A stretch of 64,000 nt of DNA from Paenibacillus methanolicus (GCF_008124765.1 NZ_VNHS01000011.1:124001-188000), one strand, 5' to 3'. Counted from the stretch's first letter, positions 8,395-17,783 are shown. Notes: generated by a model from the sequence alone, not told the origin. Made by a program: numbers and translations.

Positions 8395-9504
8395 ATGAGC
8401 ACTTCGATCGCACCATTGCTGCCCGCCGGCGGGAGTTTGACTCCCGGTTTGTTTCCGTCCCCCGAGTCTTCGTCCGGGAAGCTCGCTTCCCGTTCGCGCC
8501 GCATGCACGCGGCGATCGCGATCTGCTCCGCGCTGATCGCGATGCTGATGTTCGCCGTTCTTGTTTTTCACGGCTACGTCGCGTGGGTCATCGCCCATCC
8601 GTACGTCGCGCCGCTCACTTCCAATCCGATGGAGGCCAAAGGTCTCGCGTACCAGGACGTCTCCTTCCCGAGCGCCAGCGGACGCACGACCGTGCACGGC
8701 TGGTTCGTTCCGGCCGCGGCCGGAGCCGGGGACGACCCCCAGCTCGCCGGCGCTTCCTCGACCGACCTTGCTCAGACAACGACCCGAACCGTCATTTTCA
8801 GCCATGGCTACGGGGCGAACCGGGAAGAAACCTGGGTGCCGATGTATGATTTGGCCGCGCTCCTCCACCGTTTGCATTATAACGTCCTTATGTTCGATTA
8901 CGGATACGCCTCCTCGGTTGACCGCTCGCCGGCGACCGGAGGCTTCGAAGAATCCCAGCAGCTGCTGGCCGCCGTGAACTACGCCCGCTCCCAAGGCACC
9001 GACGAGCTCGTCGTCTGGGGATTCTCGATGGGCGCCGGCACGGCGCTCCAAGCCGCTCTGCAGACGGATCAGATCGACGCCATGATTCTCGACAGCTTGT
9101 TCCTTCCGACGCCGGAAGCGCTGTATGGCAACGTTCGGCAGTATTTGGACCTGCCGAAATTCCCGTCGCTGCCGCTCATCCAGTGGATGCTGCCGTTTTT
9201 CACCGGAACGAACTTCAACCATATCCCTTCGGGACAGGTGCTCAGCACCTCCTACGAGATGCCGATCTTCGTCATGCACGGTACCGAAGACGTCAAGGCG
9301 CCGGTAGCCACGGCCGAGCTGATCGCCGGCACTCAGTCGAACTCGCTCTCCAGAGAGTGGATCGTCGAAGGCGGCAAGCACGAGCTGCTGTTCCAGACCC
9401 GGCCCAAAGAATACATCGGGCGCGCAGCGTTGTTCCTCAGCCAAGTCGATGCCGCGTTCAAGACCAAGCAAGCCGAGCAGCTGCTCGCGCAATCCGCCTC
9501 CTGA
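8395..9504 (+). CDS. Membrane-anchored alpha/beta hydrolase
   Basis: A 369-residue protein with one transmembrane segment (about residues 42-66, rich in Ala, Ile, Leu and Val) after a short cytoplasmic tail, and an extracytoplasmic alpha/beta hydrolase domain. The nucleophile elbow is WGFSMGAGTA, an acid is in MHGTEDVKAP, and the His is in EGGKHELL; TVHGWFVPA and FSHGYGANREE form the usual early strands. The fold resembles the YqkD/FrsA-type hydrolases of Bacillus, whose substrates are unknown. The ATG at 8395 follows AAAGGGGGAG; a TTG seven codons upstream lies too close to that site. It is a single-gene unit with its own promoter, cre-like site and terminator. Confidence 0.88.
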   Translation: MSTSIAPLLPAGGSLTPGLFPSPESSSGKLASRSRRMHAAIAICSALIAMLMFAVLVFHGYVAWVIAHPYVAPLTSNPMEAKGLAYQDVSFPSASGRTTVHGWFVPAAAGAGDDPQLAGASSTDLAQTTTRTVIFSHGYGANREETWVPMYDLAALLHRLHYNVLMFDYGYASSVDRSPATGGFEESQQLLAAVNYARSQGTDELVVWGFSMGAGTALQAALQTDQIDAMILDSLFLPTPEALYGNVRQYLDLPKFPSLPLIQWMLPFFTGTNFNHIPSGQVLSTSYEMPIFVMHGTEDVKAPVATAELIAGTQSNSLSREWIVEGGKHELLFQTRPKEYIGRAALFLSQVDAAFKTKQAEQLLAQSAS

Positions 9505-9580
9505 TGTCATATCGCGGACAACGACCGAATACGCTGGTTAAAGGATGCATTCGGCACGCCGCAACAAGTACGTTCATCTT

Positions 9581-9611
9581 AAGCCGTCCGGCTCTCCCGG
9601 GCGGCTTTTTC
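9581..9611 (+). terminator. Rho-independent terminator of the hydrolase gene
   Basis: AAGCCGTCCGG (9581-9591), a short loop, then CCGGGCGGCTT followed by a T-run ending near 9610. Confidence 0.85.
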
Positions 9612-9654
9612 GCATGCGGCGCGAGCCACCTACATAACGAGGAGGACGATACCG

Positions 9655-10908
9655 TTGCTGTTTGTTTACGGCCCGTACATGCCATTAAGGCTGCTGGAGG
9701 AAATCCGCTTCTGGAAGACGCAGGAGGAAGAGCATACCGTCGTCATCCGCGAGATCGCGCCGAACCTGGAGCCGCCCTACGTCGCCCTGCTGCAGGCGTG
9801 GGAGCCGGTGTTCGCGCGCACGGCGCAGATGGCCGACAAGCTGCTCGCGGCGCTCGTGCCGCAATCGGCCCATCTGCCTCCGGTCTGCCGGGAGCAGGTC
9901 GACGCGCTGCTGCGCGTATCGGCCGAGCAATCCAAGCGCTTCATCGAACAGCTCCACCGGATGATCAAGGAAAGCGCGGCGATCGCATCCAGCCCGGTCG
10001 CCGTCACGGTCGTGCACCATATTATCCGGGAATCGGACTATTTCTTGTGCGTGCTGGCGACGCTGGTATCGCCGCGTCCCGACGGGACCGGCGCCGAGAC
10101 CGCGAACGAAGCGCATGACACGCGGATGCAGCCGGATTCGCGTCCGCCTATCCCGGCATCTTCGGCCGAATCCGCCGCGGCGGCAGAACGCGAAGCTTCG
10201 TCGGCGCGGGCTTCTGGCGCATCGCCGAGCGCAGCGTCTAAGGAGGACGATAACGCAGGCCAGCTTCGCGCCCCTGCCGCGCCGGTGCCGATCGGGGAAC
10301 ACAAGCTCCCCCCGCTCCCTTACGCTTACGACGCGCTGGAGCCCCATATCGATGCGGCCACGATGCGCATTCACCATGACAAGCATCATCAAAGCTACGT
10401 CGACGGGTTGAACAAAGCCGAGAAAGAGCTCCGGCAAGCGCGGCAAACCGGCGATTTCGCGCTCGTGAAGCATTGGGAGCGCGAGCTCGCTTTTAACGGC
10501 GCGGGGCACTATCTGCACACCTTATTCTGGCCGACAATGTCGCCCAAAGGCGGCGGTCAGCCTGCAGGCGAATTGGCCGCTCAGATCACCCGCGACTTCG
10601 GCAGCTTCGACGCGTTCAAAAACCAGTTCAGCCAAGCGGCCGAGAAGGTCGAGGGCGGCGGCTGGGCCATTCTCGTCTGGAGTCCGCGCAGCCGCAGACT
10701 TGAAATTCTGACCGCCGAGAAGCACCAGAACCTCTCGCAATGGGACGTCGTTCCGGTGCTGCCGCTCGACGTCTGGGAGCATGCCTATTACTTAAAGCAT
10801 CAGAACAAGCGCGGCGATTACATTAAAAGCTGGTGGAACGTCGTCAATTGGCCGTATGCGAACGATCGGTTCAAGAAAGCGAGCAAGCTGATTTGGGATC
10901 CGTATTGA
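9655..10908 (+). CDS. Fusion of a DUF2935-like helical domain to an Fe/Mn superoxide dismutase
   Basis: A 417-residue protein. Residues 1-135 are helical with FWKTQEEEHTVVI, reminiscent of DUF2935 metal-binding bundles. Residues 140-205 are a low-complexity Ala/Ser/Glu linker. Residues 212-417 form a full Fe/Mn superoxide dismutase: [36 protein letters not shown] and [18 protein letters not shown] supply the three His and one Asp metal ligands. It should convert superoxide to peroxide and oxygen; long SODs of this type exist in Bacillales. The chosen start is a TTG at 9655 with GGAGG nine bases upstream; an ATG at 9679 is an alternative. No signal peptide is seen. The window also has a standard sodA at 39298. 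Confidence 0.9.
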   Translation: MLFVYGPYMPLRLLEEIRFWKTQEEEHTVVIREIAPNLEPPYVALLQAWEPVFARTAQMADKLLAALVPQSAHLPPVCREQVDALLRVSAEQSKRFIEQLHRMIKESAAIASSPVAVTVVHHIIRESDYFLCVLATLVSPRPDGTGAETANEAHDTRMQPDSRPPIPASSAESAAAAEREASSARASGASPSAASKEDDNAGQLRAPAAPVPIGEHKLPPLPYAYDALEPHIDAATMRIHHDKHHQSYVDGLNKAEKELRQARQTGDFALVKHWERELAFNGAGHYLHTLFWPTMSPKGGGQPAGELAAQITRDFGSFDAFKNQFSQAAEKVEGGGWAILVWSPRSRRLEILTAEKHQNLSQWDVVPVLPLDVWEHAYYLKHQNKRGDYIKSWWNVVNWPYANDRFKKASKLIWDPY

Positions 10909-11010
10909 GCCGATAAGATAACGGCCGCGAGAGAATCCGGCGCCCATCAGCCTGAGCGAGCTTAAAGAGCGAGGCATTGCGACTGGCGCCCCGCCCCGTC
11001 GAAACGCAAT

Positions 11011-11044
11011 AAAGCCCTCCGTCATCGTAACGGAGGGCTTTCGC
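11011..11044. terminator. Bidirectional terminator between the SOD fusion and the siderophore ATPase gene
   Basis: AAAGCCCTCCGT (11011-11022) pairs perfectly with ACGGAGGGCTTT (11030-11041); both flanks are only moderately T-rich. It lies between the converging genes ending at 10908 and 11150. Confidence 0.7.
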
Positions 11045-11149
11045 TTTCGCTATCGGTTGGCTATGACAAGGTCCTTCGGCATGCGTATTCCGCTTCCCCG
11101 TCCGGTGAGCAAAATCGGGCGGCACGGCACCGCTTGGCCCACATTGTTA

Positions 11150-12001
11150 TTAGCGGGCAGCCCCGACCGGTCGCTGCCCGGACGCCCGATCGCCGTCCGT
11201 CTTCCGCGCGGCGCGAAGAAGGCCTTTCGCATGAGGCACGATCATCGGCGTCCCGTACAGCGGGTCGGGCATGATCTCGCATTTCAGCTGGAACACCGAC
11301 TCGATCAGCGCCGCATTCACCACGTCTTCCGGACGCCCCTGCGCCTCCACCTTGCCTCCTCGGATCGCGACGATATGATCGGCATACCGGCAGGCAAGAT
11401 TAATGTCGTGCAGCACCATGACGATCGTATGCCGATGGCGCTCGTTCATGTCGTAGAGGAGATCCAGAACTTCGATCTGATGCGTCAGGTCCAGGTAGGT
11501 CGTCGGCTCGTCGAGCAGAATGACCGGCGTCTCCTGCGCGAGCGTCATCGCGATCCAGGCGCGCTGGCGCTGTCCGCCGGAGAGCGAGTCGACGGAACGA
11601 TCCGCCAGCTCGCTCATACCGGTCGCGGCCAGCGCGTCCCGCACGGCCGCCTCGTCCTCGGCTGACCACTGCTTCAGCCAGCTTTGGTACGGATAACGCC
11701 CCTGCTTGACGAGCTGGAGCACGGTCAGCCCCTCCGGCGCGGTCGGTCCCTGCGGCAAAATCGCGAGCTTCCGCGCCACGTCTTTCGTCGACAAGGCGGC
11801 AATGTCGCTGCCCTCGAGAATGACCGAGCCGCGCTGCGGCTTCAGCAGCCGCGCCATCGAACGAAGCAGCGTCGATTTGCCGCAGCCGTTGCTACCGATG
11901 AACACCGTGATTTCCCCCTTCGGCAGCGTGAGGTTCAAATCTTCGAATATATAGGCGCCGCCATATGACAGGCCGAGCCCTCTTGCTTCAAGCGTACTCA
12001 C
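11150..12001 (-). CDS. Iron-siderophore ABC transporter ATPase
   Basis: A 283-residue FecE/FhuC-type ATPase: Walker [10 protein letters not shown] near residue 36, Q-loop [10 protein letters not shown], signature [13 protein letters not shown], Walker [14 protein letters not shown] and the switch His in VLHDIN. The GTG at 11999-12001 follows GGGAG at eight bases; frames reaching further upstream run into the permease gene. It is the last gene of a permease-permease-ATPase operon, 20 bases after the second permease. The second uptake system in this window (28278-31718) has no ATPase, so this one probably energises both, as YusV does for several Bacillus subtilis siderophore permeases. Confidence 0.93.
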   Translation of the reverse strand: MSTLEARGLGLSYGGAYIFEDLNLTLPKGEITVFIGSNGCGKSTLLRSMARLLKPQRGSVILEGSDIAALSTKDVARKLAILPQGPTAPEGLTVLQLVKQGRYPYQSWLKQWSAEDEAAVRDALAATGMSELADRSVDSLSGGQRQRAWIAMTLAQETPVILLDEPTTYLDLTHQIEVLDLLYDMNERHRHTIVMVLHDINLACRYADHIVAIRGGKVEAQGRPEDVVNAALIESVFQLKCEIMPDPLYGTPMIVPHAKGLLRAARKTDGDRASGQRPVGAAR

Positions 12002-12021
12002 CCGCGCATCTCCCTTCCGTC

Positions 12022-13062
12022 TTAGAACCGATTCCGGTTCCGGTACAGCAAATACATGAAGAACGGCGCGCCGATCGCCGCCGTAAGCACGCCGGCCGGC
12101 ACGTCTCTCGGCACGAAAGCCGTCCGCGCGATCAAATCCGCGGCCAGCAGCAGCAACGCGCCGAGCAGCGCGCTCACCGGCAGCACGCTGCCGAACGAAG
12201 AGCCGACCAGCTTGCGCGCCATGTGCGGCGCCATGAGCCCGATGAAGCCGATCGCCCCGCCGATCGCGACCGCCGACCCGGCCAGCGCCACGCTGAGCGC
12301 GAGCAGGATCAGACGCTGCCGCTCGACATGCGCCCCCGCGCTGCGGGCGACGTCGTCGCCGAGCGCTTGAATATTCACGTTGCGCGCCTGCAGCCACGTA
12401 AGCGGCAGCAGCACCGCCACCCAAGGCAGCAGCGTCATGACGTCTTTATCCCACGAAGCCCCGTAGATGCTGCCCGTCATGAACGTCAGCGACCGATCGG
12501 CTAGCTGCAAGGGCCCCGCGATAATGAGCATGTAAGAGACCGACTTGACCGCGGCCGAGACGCCGATGCCGATCAGCACGAGCCGCAACGGGGAAACGCC
12601 GTTTTTCCAAGCCAGCGCATAGAGCAGTCCGCTGACGATGAACGCCCCCGCGATCGCCGCGACCGGCATCCAGTGAATCGACATCGTGTCGGTGAAGAAG
12701 AAAATGAACAGAACCGCGCCGAACGTCGCGCCTTCCGTCACGCCCGTGACATCCGGCGAAGCGAGCGGATTGCGGATGACGCCTTGCAGAATTGCGCCCG
12801 CCACCGCCAGCGAAGCACCGACCAGCACCGCGATGACGACGCGCGGCAGCCGCAGCTTCAGGATGATGACCTCGTCCATCGGCGTGCCTTGGCCGAAAAT
12901 CGTGCTCAGAACGCGCGCCGGGGAAATATATTGGCTGCCCATGCCCGTGCTCAAGACCATGGCCGCCGCGACCAGCGCCGCCAGCGCCGCGCCGACCCAG
13001 ATCGTTCGGCGTTCCAGCAGAATGGACATTTTGCCTGCCCGTATCGATTGATGGTTGCTCAT
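12022..13062 (-). CDS. FecCD-type iron-siderophore permease
   Basis: A 346-residue permease with about nine to ten transmembrane helices. Family marks are [40 protein letters not shown], the [12 protein letters not shown] coupling segment and the [20 protein letters not shown] end. It forms the membrane channel with the preceding permease and works with the ATPase that follows. The ATG is at 13062, two bases after the stop of the upstream permease at 13065, so translation is coupled. The closest described system is probably the Bacillus subtilis YfiZ/YfhA pair for citrate-hydroxamate siderophores, inferred from the neighbouring YfiY-like binding protein. Confidence 0.93.
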   Translation of the reverse strand: MSNHQSIRAGKMSILLERRTIWVGAALAALVAAAMVLSTGMGSQYISPARVLSTIFGQGTPMDEVIILKLRLPRVVIAVLVGASLAVAGAILQGVIRNPLASPDVTGVTEGATFGAVLFIFFFTDTMSIHWMPVAAIAGAFIVSGLLYALAWKNGVSPLRLVLIGIGVSAAVKSVSYMLIIAGPLQLADRSLTFMTGSIYGASWDKDVMTLLPWVAVLLPLTWLQARNVNIQALGDDVARSAGAHVERQRLILLALSVALAGSAVAIGGAIGFIGLMAPHMARKLVGSSFGSVLPVSALLGALLLLAADLIARTAFVPRDVPAGVLTAAIGAPFFMYLLYRNRNRF

Positions 13063-13064
13063 GA

Positions 13065-14054
13065 TTAAGTTCGTCTGCCTTTCCGGGCGATATACACGAA
13101 GAACGGAACGCCGATGATCGCAGTCATGACCCCGACGGGCACTTCCTTCGGCATCGCGATATACCGCGAGCCGAGGTCTGCGGCCACCAGCAGGATCGCG
13201 CCAAGGACGGCGCTATATGGCAGAATCCATCGATGGTCCGTGCCGACCAAATACCGGACGATGTGCGGAATGATAATGCCGACGAACGCGATCGGCCCCG
13301 CGACCGCGACCGACGCGCCGGCCAGCAGAATGACCGCCGCCGCCGAGGACAGCTTAATATGGGCAATCCGCTGGCCGAGTCCGCGCGCGACGTCTTCGCC
13401 CATGGCCAGCGCGTTCAGATGCCGTCCGAGCAGCAGCGCGATCGCCATGCCCGCGCCCATGTAGGGCCATACCGCCTGAAGCTGCGGAAGCTCGCGCCCC
13501 GCGACCGAACCGACGAGCCAGACGAGCACCTGGTCGAACATGCGGCCGTCGGAGAGCATCAGCCCTTGGGTAAGCGAGGCGAAGAAGGCGGCCATCGCCG
13601 CGCCCGCGAGCGTGATTTTGACCGGCGTCATGCCGTCGCGGCCGATGCTCCCGAGGAAGAATACAATCCCCCCGCTCACGGTCGCCCCGATGAGCGCGAC
13701 CCAGGTCGTGGCCTGCAAGCCGGAGACCCCCAGCCAGCCCGAGGCCAGAATAACGAAGAACGCCGCGCCCGAGTTGACGCCGAGCGTACTGGGCGAGGCG
13801 ATCGGATTGCGCGTCATCACCTGCATGACGGCGCCGGCCACGGCCAGCGACGCGCCGACGGAAGCGGCGATGAGCGCCCGCGGTACCCGGGCCGTCCGGA
13901 TGATCAGATGCTCCGTGCCGCCGTTATTATGAATGAACGAATCCCATACGGTCCCAAGCGGAATGTCCGTCACGCCGAGCGCGATGCTCGCGATGACCGC
14001 GCATGCCAGAATGATCGTGGAACCGATGAGGCCAACCGCTTTGATCACATTCAT
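13065..14054 (-). CDS. FecCD-type iron-siderophore permease, first gene of operon
   Basis: A 329-residue multi-pass permease with [54 protein letters not shown] and KEVPVGVMTAIIGVPFFVY. The start was set at the ATG 14052-14054, preceded by AGGTGG at six bases; the open frame runs 59 codons further upstream, but that part covers the promoter and Fur boxes and is not coding-like. It pairs with the permease at 12022 and is divergent from the binding-protein gene at 14260 across a shared regulatory region. Confidence 0.93.
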   Translation of the reverse strand: MNVIKAVGLIGSTIILACAVIASIALGVTDIPLGTVWDSFIHNNGGTEHLIIRTARVPRALIAASVGASLAVAGAVMQVMTRNPIASPSTLGVNSGAAFFVILASGWLGVSGLQATTWVALIGATVSGGIVFFLGSIGRDGMTPVKITLAGAAMAAFFASLTQGLMLSDGRMFDQVLVWLVGSVAGRELPQLQAVWPYMGAGMAIALLLGRHLNALAMGEDVARGLGQRIAHIKLSSAAAVILLAGASVAVAGPIAFVGIIIPHIVRYLVGTDHRWILPYSAVLGAILLVAADLGSRYIAMPKEVPVGVMTAIIGVPFFVYIARKGRRT

Positions 14055-14116
14055 GCTTTTCCACCTATAGAAGTTAGAGTTGTGCGACAGTAGGAAGCCC
14101 GCAAGGTTCATGTAGA

Positions 14117-14230
14117 ATTGTAGTGGAAGGCGCTTACGGGTGTCAACGATTTTGAGAATCGTTCTCATTTTTCCGTTGACACCGGCATAACGGCCAGTTA
14201 TAGTAGGGTACTGTCTGATAACGATTCTCA
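14117..14230. promoter_or_regulatory. Divergent promoters with two Fur boxes
   Basis: Minus strand: TTGACA (14141-14146), 18-base spacer, TACAAT (14117-14122). Plus strand: TTGACA (14176-14181), 17-base spacer, TATAGT (14199-14204). Fur-like boxes: TGAGAATCGTTCTCA at 14153-14167 (11 of 14 defined positions of TGATAATNATTATCA) between the two -35 elements, and TGATAACGATTCTCA at 14216-14230 (12 of 14) at the plus-strand start site. Iron-replete repression of both uptake operons is expected. Confidence 0.88.
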
Positions 14231-14259
14231 CACTACCTAACTAGGAGTTGACTTTCACC

Positions 14260-15324
14260 ATGGTAACCACCCCAAAACGCAACCGCACGCTTCTTTTCGC
14301 GCTCATGGCGCTTATTCTCGTCGTCGTGCTGGCCGGTTGCGGTTCCAAAAACGACAACGGCGGCACGAACGCGGCGCTCGCGAATAACGCGGCGGCCAAT
14401 AATACGACCGCAAGCGGCGAGAACGCGGCTAGCGGAGAAGAAACTACGAACGCAGCCGCGGGCAATTCCGAAGCGCGCATCGTCAAGCACGCGATGGGCG
14501 AGACGCCGATCACGGGCACGCCGGTAAAAGTCGTCATCCTGACGAACGAAGGCACGGAAGCGCTGCTCGCGCTCGGCGTCAAACCGGTCGGCGCGGTGAA
14601 ATCGTGGACGGGCTCCCCGTGGTACGATCACATCAAAGCCGAAATGGAAGGCGTCACCGAAGTCGGCGAAGAAAGCCAGCCGAACCTCGAAGTCATCGCG
14701 GGCCTGCAGCCGGATCTGATTATCGGCAACAAAATGCGCCAAGAGAAAGTTTACGAGCAGCTGAAGGCGATCGCGCCGACGGTCATGTCCGAGGATCTGC
14801 GCGGCGAATGGCAGAATAACTTCAAGCTCTACGCCGAAGCGCTCGGCAAGACGGCGGAAGGCGACGCGCTGCTGGCGACGTTCGATACGCGCATTGCGGA
14901 CTTCAAGACGAAAGCCGGCGACAAAGTGAACGAGACGGTATCCGTGGTCCGCTTCATGGACGGCAAGACTCGCGTATACCACACGAATACGTTCTCCGGT
15001 CTGCTGTTCGGCAAATTGGGGCTCGCCCGCAACGAAATGACGAAGAACGCGAAAGAAGACGCGTTCGTCGACGAAATCACGAAAGAGCGTCTGCCCGAAG
15101 CCGACGCGACCCGAATCTTCTACTTCACGTACGAGACGGGCGACGGCAAAGCAAGCCAGACCGAAACCGAATGGACGAACGATCCGCTCTGGAAAGGTCT
15201 CGGCGCCGTGAAGAACGGCCAGGCGTACAAAGTTAGCGACGCGATCTGGAACACGGCGGGCGGCATCAAAGCGGCCAACCTGATGCTGGACGAGCTTTAC
15301 GATATTTACGGCTTGCAAAAATAA
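14260..15324 (+). CDS. Siderophore-binding lipoprotein (YfiY-like)
   Basis: A 354-residue lipoprotein with the lipobox VLAGC near residue 27 and then a long Asn/Ala/Gly/Thr-rich linker (about 30-70) before the binding fold. The class III binding-protein domain shows KHAMGETPITGTPVKVVIL, LGVKPVGAVKSW, LQPDLIIGNKMRQEKVYEQL and WNTAGGIKAANLMLDELYDIY, which align with Bacillus subtilis YfiY, the receptor for citrate-hydroxamate siderophores such as schizokinen. The ATG at 14260 was preferred because a TTG at 14248 directly abuts the AGGAG site. It is divergent from the permease-ATPase operon and shares its Fur boxes. It would deliver ferric siderophore to the permeases at 12022-14054. Confidence 0.93.
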   Translation: MVTTPKRNRTLLFALMALILVVVLAGCGSKNDNGGTNAALANNAAANNTTASGENAASGEETTNAAAGNSEARIVKHAMGETPITGTPVKVVILTNEGTEALLALGVKPVGAVKSWTGSPWYDHIKAEMEGVTEVGEESQPNLEVIAGLQPDLIIGNKMRQEKVYEQLKAIAPTVMSEDLRGEWQNNFKLYAEALGKTAEGDALLATFDTRIADFKTKAGDKVNETVSVVRFMDGKTRVYHTNTFSGLLFGKLGLARNEMTKNAKEDAFVDEITKERLPEADATRIFYFTYETGDGKASQTETEWTNDPLWKGLGAVKNGQAYKVSDAIWNTAGGIKAANLMLDELYDIYGLQK

Positions 15325-15331
15325 ACGGCAA

Positions 15332-15375
15332 AAAGAGCTGCTTCTCCGTCCAATACGGGAAAGCAGCTCTTCTTC
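15332..15375. terminator. Bidirectional terminator between binding protein and siderophore operon
   Basis: AAAGAGCTGCTT and AAGCAGCTCTTCTT form the stem; the minus strand ends in five T after the stem and the plus strand in TTCTTCT. It serves the lipoprotein gene and probably the asbF end. The remaining 240 bases up to 15616 hold nothing I recognise. Confidence 0.75.
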
Positions 15376-15616
15376 TATGGCCCCCCGGCAGCAGCCGAGG
15401 GGCTTATTGTCGCTAGCCTTCAGCACGCGCGACTCCCCGCTTGGGAATCCTACGCCCGGTGAGCGTTTGGAGTTTGGTACTTGCTGCTCTTACTCGACGT
15501 CCTGCAGCTCGGTACCGGACGTCCTGCGCTCGGTGACCGGCGCTCACCTTTCACGGTGGCGGGCCATCATCCGATTGCCCATCCCCGTTCCCGCTCCGTT
15601 CCGGCGCGAGCCCCGT

Positions 15617-16498
15617 CTAGACGCCCGCGCCGGCTCCGGCTGCCGTCCAATACAGGGTGGGCGCGGCTTCGATGCCGCCCGACGCTTCGATCCAGTTCCG
15701 ATCCTCTTCCAGCACTCGGAACGGCTCGCCGCCGAACCACTCCAGCGATGCGAACAGGTCCGAATCGCGGATCGCCGCCAAGATCGGAGCGTAATCCAGG
15801 ACCCCTTGCGAGAGCGGCACCATGCCTTCGCGGCTGCCGCTCGGCGCGTACACCTGATCGGGCGCGAAGACGGTCAGGCGGTCGGCGGCGGCGACGTTTT
15901 TCATATGAAAGTGGCCGACCTTCGGCTTGAGCGCCGCATAGGACGTCAGCGGATCGTCGCCCGCCTCCCATAGATGGAGGAAATCGAGGTTGACGCCGAA
16001 GTTCGGATGCTCTACCTCCTCCAGCAGCCGCCGCGTCGACGCCAGGTTATCCGATAGCGTGTTCGGATGCGTCTCGGTCAGCAGCTGCAAGCCGTAATCG
16101 GCGCAGATGCCGCTAAGCGCGCGCAGTCTGGCCGCGTACGCCTCCCGCTCCCCATCCGCGACGTCCGCGCTCGGCTTCGAGCCCGCGAAAGTGCGGATCC
16201 GGTCGGTCCCGTACCAGCGGGCGAGCTGGGCCAGCTGGCGCAACTTTCGCACGGTCGCTTCGAAGCGCGCGTCGTCCGCGATGTCCAGGTAATCGCTCAG
16301 CATCGTCACGCGCAGGCCCCGGCTGTGCATGATCGCCAGCTGGCGGCTCGTGCGTTCGCGTTCGCTGCCCGCCAAGGCGACCGCATGCGCGCCCCACAGC
16401 TCGATGCCGTCGAACCGCTGACGGCAGGCGAACTCGACCAGACGCTCGAAGGAGACGAGCTGATGGCGGAACGCAATCGTGCAGAAGGAGAGCTTCAT
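15617..16498 (-). CDS. asbF: 3-dehydroshikimate dehydratase, 3,4-dihydroxybenzoate supply
   Basis: A 293-residue TIM-barrel enzyme of the sugar-phosphate isomerase/epimerase superfamily. It follows AsbF of Bacillus anthracis closely: MKLSFCTIAFRHQLVSFERL, GIELWGAHA, TMLSDYLDIA, DRIRTFAGSKPSADV, LLTETHPNTLSD, NLDFLHLWEAG and SLEWFGGEP. The Glu, Asp and His residues in these segments form the metal site. AsbF turns 3-dehydroshikimate into 3,4-dihydroxybenzoate, the unusual catechol of petrobactin. The ATG at 16496-16498 overlaps the asbE stop (ATGA). It is the last gene of the ten-gene operon starting at 28070. Confidence 0.95.
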   Translation of the reverse strand: MKLSFCTIAFRHQLVSFERLVEFACRQRFDGIELWGAHAVALAGSERERTSRQLAIMHSRGLRVTMLSDYLDIADDARFEATVRKLRQLAQLARWYGTDRIRTFAGSKPSADVADGEREAYAARLRALSGICADYGLQLLTETHPNTLSDNLASTRRLLEEVEHPNFGVNLDFLHLWEAGDDPLTSYAALKPKVGHFHMKNVAAADRLTVFAPDQVYAPSGSREGMVPLSQGVLDYAPILAAIRDSDLFASLEWFGGEPFRVLEEDRNWIEASGGIEAAPTLYWTAAGAGAGV

Positions 16499-17505
16499 CG
16501 CGTACCTGCCTCTTCGGCCGGGCGCAAAACCGTCGTTTTCCAGAGCCGGTACTGCCGGTCGATCTCCGCCTTGATCTCGAATTCGATCGCGTCGGCCTGA
16601 TCCAGATACGCCATGATTTGCGTCAGATGCTCCCGGTTGCCGGTCATCGAACATTTAACGGCTAAATATTGAAGCGAGTTAAACACCTGAATCAGATCCC
16701 GGATTTGCTGACACCACGCCTCGTAGTTTTCTTCCGACAGGCCGAGTTGGTCGCGGAAGAACATGAGCGCGTAGTCGTAGCTGTATTTGCGGATGACGAT
16801 AATGTTGAGCTGCTTGACCGCCGGCAGCAGCATGGAGATGTCGCGGCCGCCCGCCCCCTCCGCCATGCTGATGACGATGTCGCGCAGCCGCGCCGTCAGC
16901 TCGTTCGCATCCTTGCGCATCGTCTCCTCGTACAGCGCGGCGATGATCTGCGGGGTCGGCTGCTGGATGCGCGAGGAATCGACGAGATACCCGCCGCCGT
17001 CGGCATTGCCCGCGAACGCCTCCATGACCCGCGCTCGGGGCATCACGCCCTCCCAGCGGAAATCCGGATCGAACATGAACCACTCGTCGGGGTTATCCGT
17101 CTTGTAGATCATGAGGAAGTGAGGGAACGGCTTCTGCGCGAATTTGTTCTCGCGCTCGGGCATGAGCGACATGTCGATCTGGACGATGACGTGCTGATGC
17201 GGGCCCGAATTGTCCACCAGCTCCGTGAACGTCGCCAGATTATCCGCCTTCGGCCGGTCGTAATCGTACCATTCCGTGATCGCGACGCCGAAGAACTTCC
17301 GGTACCAATCGATAAAATGGTCATGGCTCGTGCGCGCGGAATAGTACGTAATCGCGCCTTGCTCCGTCACGTCGAAAGCCGAATCCCAGACGCCGAAGTA
17401 ATAGGGCCGGTGGTCGACGCTTAACCCTTGCGGCGGCTGATCGATCTTGCCGCGGCGCTTGACGATCTCGCACAAGCAGCTAACCAGACAGTGCACCTTG
17501 ATCAT
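16495..17505 (-). CDS. asbE: Petrobactin-type 3,4-dihydroxybenzoyl transferase
   Basis: A 336-residue protein similar to AsbE. The N-terminal half looks like the papain/BtrH-like fold of this family: SCLCEIVKRRGK, YYFGVWDSAFDV, HQHVIVQIDM and HFLMIYKTDNPDEWFMFDPDF. The C-terminal half is helical. In petrobactin assembly AsbE moves 3,4-dihydroxybenzoate from the AsbD thioester to a primary amine of spermidine or a citryl-amine intermediate. The Cys, His and Asp in the listed segments are candidates for catalysis, but I did not align them. The start ATG has GGAGG ten bases upstream and overlaps asbD by four bases. Here the acceptor might be a diaminopropane derivative, given the dat and ddc genes upstream. 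Confidence 0.88.
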   Translation of the reverse strand: MIKVHCLVSCLCEIVKRRGKIDQPPQGLSVDHRPYYFGVWDSAFDVTEQGAITYYSARTSHDHFIDWYRKFFGVAITEWYDYDRPKADNLATFTELVDNSGPHQHVIVQIDMSLMPERENKFAQKPFPHFLMIYKTDNPDEWFMFDPDFRWEGVMPRARVMEAFAGNADGGGYLVDSSRIQQPTPQIIAALYEETMRKDANELTARLRDIVISMAEGAGGRDISMLLPAVKQLNIIVIRKYSYDYALMFFRDQLGLSEENYEAWCQQIRDLIQVFNSLQYLAVKCSMTGNREHLTQIMAYLDQADAIEFEIKAEIDRQYRLWKTTVLRPAEEAGTR

Positions 17506-17783
17506 GATCGCGCCGCCTCCTCGGCCGCGGGCGCAAGGCGGCCGATGAAATCGAGCAGCGAGCCGACCGTCGCGAACGCCTTCGCGTCCACTTCCTCCTC
17601 CGGCACCCGGAGCCCGAGCGTCGCTTCGATATGGACGATCAACTGCAGCAACGAGATCGAGTCGATCCGCAAATCTTCGTTTATACGCAGCGTATCCTCA
17701 AGCGCCTGCGGAAGCCGAAGTTCCAGCTTCTCGCGCATTAGTTCGGCCAACCGGCCGCGCAGCTGTTCACGCGCGTTGTTCAT
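17502..17783 (-). CDS. asbD: Aryl carrier protein for 3,4-dihydroxybenzoate
   Basis: A 93-residue acyl-carrier-type protein. The phosphopantetheine attachment site is the Ser in LRIDSISLLQLIV (about residue 42), inside the usual four-helix pattern; the end is an Ala/Glu-rich tail. It should hold 3,4-dihydroxybenzoate as a thioester between loading by AsbC and transfer by AsbE. The ATG follows GGGAGAG at six bases and lies 17 bases inside the end of asbC. A separate phosphopantetheinyl transferase is needed; none is in the window. Confidence 0.92.
   Translation of the reverse strand: MNNAREQLRGRLAELMREKLELRLPQALEDTLRINEDLRIDSISLLQLIVHIEATLGLRVPEEEVDAKAFATVGSLLDFIGRLAPAAEEAARS

Noticed and set aside
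8353-9510. A 385-codon minus-strand frame covering the alpha/beta hydrolase gene
   Set aside because: Antisense shadow: the plus strand has catalytic motifs, promoter, ribosome site and terminator.
14233-15426. A 397-codon minus-strand frame over the siderophore-binding lipoprotein gene
   Set aside because: Arg/Phe-rich shadow with no motif; it would cover the Fur promoter and the terminator.
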